A DNA stretch of 64,000 nucleotides from Ornithobacterium rhinotracheale DSM 15997 (GTDB taxonomy: Bacteria > Bacteroidota > Bacteroidia > Flavobacteriales > Weeksellaceae). The translations under genes and the position numbers were made by a program. Of the stretch, positions 27,616 through 34,078 are shown piece after piece. Position 1 is the stretch's first letter. Every line of letters begins with the position of its first letter. The stretch spans positions 625,501 through 689,500 of the forward strand of contig NC_018016.1 of NCBI RefSeq assembly GCF_000265465.1, written 5' to 3'. The notes below the pieces were generated by a model. That model saw only the letters and a program-made list of their open reading frames with translations, was not told the origin of the DNA and made no database searches.

Positions 27616-28359
27616 TTAATACCCCGCATCGGCTGATTCTCCGTCGCAAATTTTCTTGGCAGATGATGTGCCAATACGCGTAACGCCCATGGCAATCATT
27701 TCGCGGGCTTCTTGCGCACTACGCACTCCTCCCGCTGCTTTCACAGGCAATTTGCCCGCGTGCTCGGTCATGATTTTTATATTTTCTGGCGTGGCTCCGT
27801 TTGGTTTTCCGCCTTCGGTTGGATAGAATCCTGTGGAAGATTTCACAAATACGAATTGCTCTTTTCCGCTAAAGTTTCCCTCTACCACTTCACGAATTAA
27901 ATCCGTAATTTGAGCGATTTGCTCATCGGTAAGCGCGGCAGCTTCGATTATCCATTTGGCAGTGCGATTATTTTTTAGCACAACTTCTGTGCATTCTTTG
28001 ATTTCGTTTTTCACTAAATCTAAATCTCCTTTTTTAAAGGCTTCGTAATTAACTACAAAGTCTAAATCATCGGCACCATCTTCGATGGCTTGTTCCGCTT
28101 CCTTTAATTTATATTCGGTAGAGTAAGTCCCTTCATGAAAACCAATCACCGTCCCTACTTTAGTGTCTGCATTGCGCTCTGCTAAAAACTTTTTGGCAAA
28201 GCTTACATATTCTGGGCGAATCATTACTGCATAAAAACCTTCTTTAATGGCTTCTTCGCATAATTCAATTACCTTTTGCTTAGTCTGCTCTTCACTCAAC
28301 CCCGATTGTTCTGGAGTTTTCAAATAAGTGGAGTCCATGTAATGTTTTAGTGCTTTCAT
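27616..28359 (-). CDS. deoC: Deoxyribose-phosphate aldolase
   Basis: The 247-residue TIM-barrel aldolase cleaves 2-deoxyribose-5-phosphate to glyceraldehyde-3-phosphate and acetaldehyde. VFVKSSTGF (near 175) contains the Schiff-base lysine and VKAAGGVRS (near 210) the second active-site lysine. VGTVIGFHEG and DDLDFVVNY fit the family. The length is normal. It follows the endonuclease-family gene by 26 bases and shares its promoter at 29356-29363; together with a nuclease it fits nucleotide salvage. Confidence 0.93.
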   Translation of the reverse strand: MKALKHYMDSTYLKTPEQSGLSEEQTKQKVIELCEEAIKEGFYAVMIRPEYVSFAKKFLAERNADTKVGTVIGFHEGTYSTEYKLKEAEQAIEDGADDLDFVVNYEAFKKGDLDLVKNEIKECTEVVLKNNRTAKWIIEAAALTDEQIAQITDLIREVVEGNFSGKEQFVFVKSSTGFYPTEGGKPNGATPENIKIMTEHAGKLPVKAAGGVRSAQEAREMIAMGVTRIGTSSAKKICDGESADAGY

Positions 28360-28385
28360 ATCTTTATTTTTTTTAATTAACTGAT

Positions 28386-29351
28386 TTAATTTCGTTTTAA
28401 TATAGCATAAATGGGGAAATGGTCGCTGTAGCCTCCTAGGTATTTTCGCCCAACATAAGTCCTAAATGGTATTCCGCGGTATTTTCGCTTCCACTCCTGC
28501 AAGAAATAGGGATTAAAGACATCGGCGTCTACTAAATTTAGCCCATCATATTCGTTCATAAAAGCTTTGGAAAACAGCATTTGGTCATAGAAAATCCAAT
28601 CTCCGCGATGTGTAGTTGTGTATTTTTTCTCAGCCATGAGCAATTCCATTGGATTGAAAAATTGCAAATTGCCCTGATTCATATAATTTGGCGTAGCCTT
28701 AAAGAATTTATGCAAAGTGTCGGCGTCTGGATTGGTATTAAAATCGCCTAAAATCACAATATGTGGATTTTCCTCATTTTCTATAATATAATCAATTCGG
28801 CTTTTAATCAATTCGGCGATGGCATGCCTTTTAGACTCGTTGATCTTCTTATGACGCTGAGAGGGCAAATGCACAACGAATATATGCATAAAGGTCTCGT
28901 GCAATTTCCCATTGACATACAAGACATCTCTGGTATAGTCTACCCGCCCCCATTTATCTACAAACTTGGGCGGACGAATGGGCTCTGCATGATTTAATAA
29001 AAATTCTTCTGTATTATAAATCAATGCAACATCTACTCCTCGCTCATCCAGCGAATCAAAATGCACATAACGATACGGCGTTTTCTTGAGATGAGAAACA
29101 TTTAGTAAATCGCGCAAAACGGTTTTGTTCTCCACCTCGGCAAGCCCTACGATAGAGGGCGGATAGCCTATTCTTCTTTTTCCTATTTCTGAAATGGCTT
29201 TGGCTATTTTCCCAATTTTATTTCGGTATCGTTCCATCGTCCAATGTTTTTTTCCTTCTGGCGTAAAATCATCGTCAAAAGTTTTAGGATCATCAAAAGT
29301 ATCGAAAAGGTTTTCGACATTGTAAAATGCGATGGAATGAAATGCTTGCAT
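28386..29351 (-). CDS. Endonuclease/exonuclease/phosphatase-family protein
   Basis: The 321-residue protein has the EEP-fold motifs: AFYNVENLFDT at the start, VGLAEVENK near 67 (metal-binding Glu), VVHLPSQRHKK near 155 (catalytic His), LGDFNTNPDADT near 203 (Asp and Asn) and GGYSDHFPIYA at the C-terminus (Asp-His). No signal peptide is seen. It probably hydrolyses phosphodiester bonds, but nucleic acid, lipid or small-molecule substrates cannot be told apart. The start lies 4 bases after a perfect -7 box, which predicts a leaderless mRNA. deoC follows in the same operon. Confidence 0.85.
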   Translation of the reverse strand: MQAFHSIAFYNVENLFDTFDDPKTFDDDFTPEGKKHWTMERYRNKIGKIAKAISEIGKRRIGYPPSIVGLAEVENKTVLRDLLNVSHLKKTPYRYVHFDSLDERGVDVALIYNTEEFLLNHAEPIRPPKFVDKWGRVDYTRDVLYVNGKLHETFMHIFVVHLPSQRHKKINESKRHAIAELIKSRIDYIIENEENPHIVILGDFNTNPDADTLHKFFKATPNYMNQGNLQFFNPMELLMAEKKYTTTHRGDWIFYDQMLFSKAFMNEYDGLNLVDADVFNPYFLQEWKRKYRGIPFRTYVGRKYLGGYSDHFPIYAILKRN

Positions 29352-29355
29352 ACCT

Positions 29356-29363
29356 CAAAGATA
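29356..29363 (-). promoter_or_regulatory. -7 box of the EEP-deoC operon, predicts a leaderless mRNA
   Basis: TATCTTTG on the minus strand, separated from the ATG (29351-29349) by 4 bases only. Confidence 0.6.
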
Positions 29364-29400
29364 ACAATAATTAAATTTATTCTTAGAATTTATTTTTAAC

Positions 29401-29428
29401 ATAGTATCTTTTACTATATTTGGTAAAA
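29401..29428 (+). promoter_or_regulatory. Promoter with dyad operator for the NsrR-like/hemoglobin operon
   Basis: The -7 box TATATTTG (29415-29422) lies exactly between the arms of a perfect dyad, TTTTAC (29409-29414) and GTAAAA (29423-29428). A second dyad, ATAGTA (29401-29406) with TACTAT (29412-29417), overlaps it. A repressor bound here would cover the promoter, which suggests autoregulation by the Rrf2 protein encoded just downstream. Confidence 0.6.
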
Positions 29429-29437
29429 ATTTAATGT

Positions 29438-29872
29438 ATGTTTTCCAAGACCTGCGAGTATGGCATAAGGGCGACCATTTTTATAGCGACTCAATCGCTG
29501 GACAACAAAAGGGTACGCCTAAAGGAGATTGCTAAGGAAATAAACACACCAGAGGCTTTTACGGCTAAAATCCTTCAAGATTTAGCCAAGCATGATTTAA
29601 TTAGTTCTATAAAAGGGCCCTATGGCGGATTTGAAATTTCAATAGAACAATTAAAGGAAATTAAATTAAGCCAAATTGTAGATGCAATAGATGGCGATAA
29701 AATCTATAATGGTTGCGGTTTAGGCTTTAAAGAATGTAATAAAAATAATCCTTGCCCTATTCATGACAAGTTTAAAAAAGTGCGCCAAAAACTAAAAAAA
29801 ATGCTAGAAACTACAACTTTGTATGAATTGGCAATAAAAGTGGAAAACGGAAACGCTATTTTAAAATTATGA
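29438..29872 (+). CDS. Rrf2-family transcriptional regulator, NsrR-like
   Basis: The 144-residue regulator has an N-terminal winged helix (about 1-75; CEYGIRATIFIATQ, TPEAFTAKILQDL and KGPYGGFEI are Rrf2 signatures). Three cysteines, C93, C100 and C106 (CGLGFKECNKNNPC), have the CX6CX5C spacing of the Fe-S-binding loop in NsrR-type proteins. Such regulators sense nitric oxide through the cluster. The stop overlaps the start of a truncated hemoglobin gene by 4 bases, which fits NO detoxification. IscR-like function is the alternative, but no isc or suf genes are near. A dyad over the -7 box suggests self-repression. Confidence 0.85.
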   Translation: MFSKTCEYGIRATIFIATQSLDNKRVRLKEIAKEINTPEAFTAKILQDLAKHDLISSIKGPYGGFEISIEQLKEIKLSQIVDAIDGDKIYNGCGLGFKECNKNNPCPIHDKFKKVRQKLKKMLETTTLYELAIKVENGNAILKL

Positions 29873-30243
29873 ACAAACCAGATCTAGATACAATTGAGCT
29901 TGTGAGGCTAATGGTAGATAAATTCTACACAAAAGTGAGAAAAGATGAGTTGCTGGCTCCTATATTTGAAGAAAGAATAGGCGACCACTGGAAAGAACAT
30001 TTGGAGAAAATGTACAAATTCTGGCAAACTATTTTGCACGATGAGCATACTTATTACGGAAGTCCATTCCCGCCACATGCCAATATGCCTGTGGAACAAA
30101 AACACTTTGATCGTTGGCTCGAATTGTTTAACCAAAACTTAAATGAACTGTTTGAAGGTCCTCTAAAAGAAGAAGCCTCTTGGCGAGCCCAAAAGATGGC
30201 TCAAATGTTTATGTATAAAATTGAGTATTTAAGAAATCAATAA
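29869..30243 (+). CDS. Group III truncated hemoglobin
   Basis: The 124-residue globin has the group III pattern: FYTKVRKDELLAPIFEERIG at the start, a W in KFWQTILHD, FPPHANMPV before the proximal-His helix and KHFDRWLELF with the proximal His. It binds heme and could oxidise NO or handle oxygen in the cytoplasm. It is translationally coupled to the NsrR-like gene (ATGA overlap), so it is very likely induced by NO or nitrosative stress; this is inferred from the operon. A terminator follows directly. Confidence 0.9.
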   Translation: MNKPDLDTIELVRLMVDKFYTKVRKDELLAPIFEERIGDHWKEHLEKMYKFWQTILHDEHTYYGSPFPPHANMPVEQKHFDRWLELFNQNLNELFEGPLKEEASWRAQKMAQMFMYKIEYLRNQ

Positions 30244-30247
30244 ATTC

Positions 30248-30279
30248 AAAAAGGCATCATTTAAAAATGATGCCTTTTT
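30248..30279 (+). terminator. Terminator after the truncated hemoglobin
   Basis: AAAAAGGCATCATTT pairs with AAATGATGCCTTTTT, beginning 5 bases after the stop codon. Confidence 0.9.
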
Positions 30280-30307
30280 ATTATCAATAAATTAATTAAA
30301 AAACTAT

Positions 30308-30790
30308 TTAATTCACAGTAGGGTCTCCTTTCACCCCAGCATAACTCACATTAAATGCCTGAGAATAAGAGAGCTGTTCTTTTATTGCTTGCACAAAACC
30401 TACTTTTGCATTTTTATCAATAGTAAGTTGTGTCATCAATCCATAATCCAAAAGATCTTGCCCGTTCTTTTTGCTAGACTCATCACCTACCCATCCTCTA
30501 ATATCTGTAAGCTGAGCTGGTTTATCATTCAATAGCAAAAGGAACTCTTGCGGATACTTGCTTTTGTTTTTAGGCTGTCCTAAATAAAGATAAGCAACCA
30601 TATCTTTCTTCAAAATCTTGTTTAGAGCAGTAGCCTTAGGCATCTCTATCTTGATGTACTCGTCATAATTAGATTGTCTAATGGAGGTAGCAATCATAAA
30701 GAAGAAAAGCAACATAAAGATAATATCTGGCAAGGCCGCTGTCGATGGCTGAGGGATTTCTTTATTACTATTATCCTTGAATTTACTCAT
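30308..30790 (-). CDS. exbD: ExbD/TolR-family biopolymer transport protein (second copy)
   Basis: The 160-residue protein has one transmembrane helix near 19-40 (ALPDIIFMLLFFFMIATSIR) preceded by a short cytoplasmic N-terminus. The Asp at the start of the helix is the conserved proton-pathway residue of ExbD/TolR. The rest is periplasmic. It is the last gene of a four-gene operon (ExbB-like, membrane protein, ExbD, ExbD) with 13-25-base gaps, that should energise outer-membrane transport or gliding-type motors using proton flow. Two ExbD genes side by side are typical for Flavobacteriia. Confidence 0.85.
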   Translation of the reverse strand: MSKFKDNSNKEIPQPSTAALPDIIFMLLFFFMIATSIRQSNYDEYIKIEMPKATALNKILKKDMVAYLYLGQPKNKSKYPQEFLLLLNDKPAQLTDIRGWVGDESSKKNGQDLLDYGLMTQLTIDKNAKVGFVQAIKEQLSYSQAFNVSYAGVKGDPTVN

Positions 30791-30805
30791 ATCTATGTTT
30801 TATTT

Positions 30806-31435
30806 TTATTGAGAAGCGTCAGATGGTTTTGGTTCAGCAATAATCTTTGGATACTTGCTGTTTGCATCTTTGATAATAGCATTATCTCCTTCGTCATCTC
30901 CCTTGGTAGGATTAGGAATCAATGTTTCCCAATCTCTGTTATAAGCACGCTTAACATAAGCAGCTTTTAGATCCTCATACGCAGCTTCTATTTCACCTTG
31001 CAGTGCCATATAGTCTTTCCAAGAGGTACCTTTATCAAATTTCACAGAGACGATGGCTAAAGATGGGTGAGCAGATAGATCTGGTCTTCTCTCTCCTTGA
31101 CAGTAATTACAAGGCTGACCGTCTTTATCTACACCGCCACCATTATCAACATGTCTTCTAACCAATTCTTTAACTTCCTTAAGATTAATTTGTCTTACCT
31201 CTGTAGGGTTTTCTTTGTAAAGAATCTGTCCGTATGCGTTTGCTACGAATTCTATTGCGTTTCTTTGCTCTACCTTGATTGTCTGGTCTTTTGTATCCTT
31301 AGACATATCAGGAAGCTGTCTCTGAATCCCTTCTGATTTCTCCATAGATGAAGCAATCAAGAAGAATGTCAAGAGCAAGAAAGCAATGTCCGCCATAGAG
31401 CTCGCATTAATTTCTGGTAATTTTTTCTTTGCCAT
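30806..31435 (-). CDS. exbD: ExbD/TolR-family biopolymer transport protein (first copy)
   Basis: The 209-residue protein has a transmembrane helix near 13-32 (SMADIAFLLLTFFLIASSME) with the conserved Asp, and a longer periplasmic domain than its neighbour. A CNYCQGERR segment near 122 gives two close cysteines that could bind metal or form a disulfide. It lies 15 bases before the second ExbD gene and 13 bases after a four-helix membrane protein gene. With the MotA/TolQ-type gene upstream it should form a proton channel powering TonB-like systems. Confidence 0.85.
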   Translation of the reverse strand: MAKKKLPEINASSMADIAFLLLTFFLIASSMEKSEGIQRQLPDMSKDTKDQTIKVEQRNAIEFVANAYGQILYKENPTEVRQINLKEVKELVRRHVDNGGGVDKDGQPCNYCQGERRPDLSAHPSLAIVSVKFDKGTSWKDYMALQGEIEAAYEDLKAAYVKRAYNRDWETLIPNPTKGDDEGDNAIIKDANSKYPKIIAEPKPSDASQ

Positions 31436-31448
31436 AAGTTTTAAATTC

Positions 31449-31895
31449 TTATGATTTTAATAATCCTTTCACTGTATCATAAACCATATATGCCACAGCT
31501 GCAAAAAGCAATACCATGATAGATACGATTCCAGTTCCGATCAGTTTTGATCCTGCTCCGCCAGGATAAACTTCTCCATTTCCATAAATCACCTCATCGC
31601 TACTAGAGAAGATGAAACCGATGATCAAGGAAATCAACACCGCTCCTGCTACATACAAGAACTCCTTGGTATGAGAAGGGTGTTTAATGATATCTACTAC
31701 TTTGTAGAAGAAGAATAACACTACTGACAGAACAAAGATTATAACCGTTACCCAAATGATAAAATTCACTGGGGCTTTGTCTGGGTTCCAATCATTTTCT
31801 GATGCCATAGCTCCTGGTGAGAAGATCACATATGCGCCACTAATCACCGCCAAAGCTGAAAAGACATACAGTAATATATTTGATAATGATTTCAT
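31449..31895 (-). CDS. Four-helix membrane protein of the ExbB/ExbD operon
   Basis: The 148-residue protein has hydrophobic segments near 8-27, 46-64, 79-96 and 122-142. I do not recognise a named family beyond its regular position between ExbB-like and ExbD genes. It is likely an inner-membrane partner of the motor complex, inferred from the operon (25 bases after ExbB, 13 before ExbD). No catalytic motif is visible. Confidence 0.75.
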   Translation of the reverse strand: MKSLSNILLYVFSALAVISGAYVIFSPGAMASENDWNPDKAPVNFIIWVTVIIFVLSVVLFFFYKVVDIIKHPSHTKEFLYVAGAVLISLIIGFIFSSSDEVIYGNGEVYPGGAGSKLIGTGIVSIMVLLFAAVAYMVYDTVKGLLKS

Positions 31896-31920
31896 AATTG
31901 ATTAAGATTTGGGGGTTAAA

Positions 31921-32676
31921 TTATTTTCTGTAACGAACTAACATATCCATGATAGAAATTGAGGCATCTTCCATTTTGTTTACGATGCTATCTATCTTAG
32001 CTGTTAAGTAGTTATAGAAAATCTGTAACACGATAGCTACCACCAAACCTGCTAAGGTTGTTAATAACGCTACCTGGATGTTACCCGCCATGTCTTGTGC
32101 TTGTACTGAACCACTTTTTGCGATATCTTGGAACGCCATTACCATCCCTACTACCGTACCCATGAATCCAAGCATCGGAGCAATCGCGATAAATAATCCA
32201 ATCCAAGAAAGGTTTCTTTCTAATTTTCCTACCTCTACTCCTCCGTATCCTACAACAGAGCGTTCTACATCATCGAAAGGCTGCCCATCACCTACTCTTA
32301 ATAAAGCTTGGTATGCGATAGAAGCAACTGGACCTTTTCTGTCTCTTGCTACATCTTTAGCACTTTCAATTCCTCCTGAGTTCAATGCATCTTCAATTTC
32401 AGATAATAATTTTGTAGTATTTACATCAGCTGCGTTTAAGTATAACATTCTTTCGATAGAGAAAGCTAAACCTAAGATCAAACAGATTAATGGTAAAGTC
32501 ATCCAGAAAGGACCTCCCATTACGAAGAATTCCTTCAATACATAAATTGGACTTTGGCTTTCCTCAGCAGGCGCTGCATCTGCTGCTTGAGCTGCCTGTG
32601 CAAATACTGCCGCGTTTGCTTGCATTGATGTTAAAGCAATTCCGGCCATAGCTAAAAGTGAAAATCGTTTTTTCAT
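31921..32676 (-). CDS. exbB: MotA/TolQ/ExbB proton channel family protein
   Basis: The 251-residue protein has an N-terminal signal or extra helix (about 1-24), a helix near 56-74 and two helices in the conserved C-terminal channel domain. GLFIAIAPMLGFMGTVVGMV near 155 and VALLTTLAGLVVAIVLQIF near 203 are the family signature. It forms the pentameric stator around ExbD. It is the first gene of the operon; tRNA-Ser lies 45 bases upstream on the same strand with no terminator between, so they may be cotranscribed. No own promoter box was found in the gap. Confidence 0.88.
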   Translation of the reverse strand: MKKRFSLLAMAGIALTSMQANAAVFAQAAQAADAAPAEESQSPIYVLKEFFVMGGPFWMTLPLICLILGLAFSIERMLYLNAADVNTTKLLSEIEDALNSGGIESAKDVARDRKGPVASIAYQALLRVGDGQPFDDVERSVVGYGGVEVGKLERNLSWIGLFIAIAPMLGFMGTVVGMVMAFQDIAKSGSVQAQDMAGNIQVALLTTLAGLVVAIVLQIFYNYLTAKIDSIVNKMEDASISIMDMLVRYRK

Positions 32677-32721
32677 ATGCTAAAATTTAATTAAATATTT
32701 ATTCTTTTTTATTTTTCACTG

Positions 32722-32808
32722 CGGAGAAGAAGGGATTCGAACCCTCGATTCACTTTCGCGAAAACACGCTTTCCAGGCGTGCGCCTTAAACCACTCGGCC
32801 ACCTCTCC
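32722..32808 (-). tRNA. tRNA-Ser (GGA)
   Basis: The 87-base cloverleaf begins GGAGAGGTGGCCGAGTGG and has anticodon loop CTGGAAA (anticodon GGA), a long variable arm typical of serine tRNAs, TTCGAAT in the T loop and a 7-bp acceptor stem with one G-U pair. The discriminator is G; a full CCA is not encoded. Confidence 0.95.
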
Positions 32809-32912
32809 ATTCATATTTTTAAGGCGTTTTTGATCGATTCTCGTCTCTCAACGCTTATTTTCATTCAGCCAAATTAAAAATTTTTTTTCAGTATTAAAAA
32901 TTTTTTAGGCAT

Positions 32913-33926
32913 CTATTTTATTTCTCCACAAATATTTTTTTCAAATTCAAACTTAAACAACTGTCTATCAATACCATCACTCAACAATGACATTGATTTG
33001 GTTATTGCAGCCTCTGTTGTGATATCTTTGCCACTCACGGCTCCAAGCTCTAGTAATGCGTTACTTGCTGTATATTTTCCTAAATGAACTTCGCCCGAAA
33101 AACATTGGCTCAACACGATTAAATTTAGCCCTTCGTCTATTCTTTTAGCCAAAATATGGTTAAATTTTTTATCGTTAAAAACATTGCCACTCCCAAACGC
33201 TTCTAGCACCAAGGCCTTCAAATTGAGATTTCCTATGCAATCGTACAAATATTGATGATTCATTCCTGGAAATATCTTCAATAAGCCAACTTCGGGAGAG
33301 AATCCATCATTCACGCTGTATTTTTCGGTAGGAGAAAGTAGCAATTGCTCATTTAGCTCCATTTCTACGCCAGATTCTCCTAAATTGGGAAAGTTAGGCG
33401 ATGCAAAGGCGTCGAAATGATTAGCACTTTTTTTAGTCGTGCGATTGGCTCTGTATAATTTGTATTCAAAATAGATGCAGACTTCTTTAATGATAGGTTT
33501 ATCCTCTTTTTGCAAGGCTGCGTAGTGAATTGAGCTGATTAAATTCTCTTTGGCATCGGTTCTTAAATCTCCTATCGGCAATTGTGAGCCCGTAAAAATA
33601 ATGGGTTTTTCTAGTCCTCGAAATGCAAAACTCAATGCCGAGGCTGTGTAAGCCATCGTGTCTGTGCCATGCAAAACAACAAAACCGTCGTATTTTTTAT
33701 AATTTTCATCAATAAGATGAATTAAGCTTTGCCAATGAGAGATAGACATATCGGAGGAGTCTATGGGTTCTCCTAGGCTTATGGTGTCTAACTCTGCTTC
33801 GATCAATTTAATTTCAGGGATACGCTCTAAGAGGTTAGAAAAATTGAACGGACGGAGACTTTTGGTTTGATAATCTCGCACCATTCCTATGGTTCCTCCC
33901 GTGTATATTAAAAGTATTTTTGCCAA
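32913..33926 (-). CDS. ansA: L-asparaginase, type I (AnsA-like)
   Basis: The 337-residue enzyme hydrolyses asparagine to aspartate and ammonia. YTGGTIGM (residues 8-15) has the nucleophilic Thr and HGTDTMAYTAS the second Thr-Asp pair of the active site. There is no signal peptide, so it is the cytoplasmic, lower-affinity type. The length is normal for E. coli AnsA-type proteins. A -7 box is at 33954-33947. It stands alone; the tRNA-Ser gene downstream has its own context. With aspA in the window it may feed aspartate to fumarate, though the genes are 14 kb apart. Confidence 0.92.
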   Translation of the reverse strand: MAKILLIYTGGTIGMVRDYQTKSLRPFNFSNLLERIPEIKLIEAELDTISLGEPIDSSDMSISHWQSLIHLIDENYKKYDGFVVLHGTDTMAYTASALSFAFRGLEKPIIFTGSQLPIGDLRTDAKENLISSIHYAALQKEDKPIIKEVCIYFEYKLYRANRTTKKSANHFDAFASPNFPNLGESGVEMELNEQLLLSPTEKYSVNDGFSPEVGLLKIFPGMNHQYLYDCIGNLNLKALVLEAFGSGNVFNDKKFNHILAKRIDEGLNLIVLSQCFSGEVHLGKYTASNALLELGAVSGKDITTEAAITKSMSLLSDGIDRQLFKFEFEKNICGEIK

Positions 33927-33946
33927 ATTCTATGTTTTTATAAGTT

Positions 33947-33954
33947 CAAATATA
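33947..33954 (-). promoter_or_regulatory. -7 box of ansA
   Basis: TATATTTG on the minus strand, 20 bases before the start codon; no -33 TTG at the usual distance. Confidence 0.5.
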
Positions 33955-34021
33955 CATATAAAATGTATAGAATTATAAATTTTTATTGATTTGGCAAGTG
34001 ATTCCGTTGCTTACAAAATAG

Positions 34022-34056
34022 AAAAATCCCATCTACTTAAACAGTAGACGGGATTT
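34022..34056 (-). terminator. Terminator after the TonB-dependent receptor gene
   Basis: A 13-bp stem (34056-34044 with 34036-34024, one G-U pair on the minus strand) is followed by a U-run and lies 22 bases after the stop codon at 34079. Confidence 0.85.
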
Positions 34057-34078
34057 CAAATTTGCTTTTTTCTATTGA

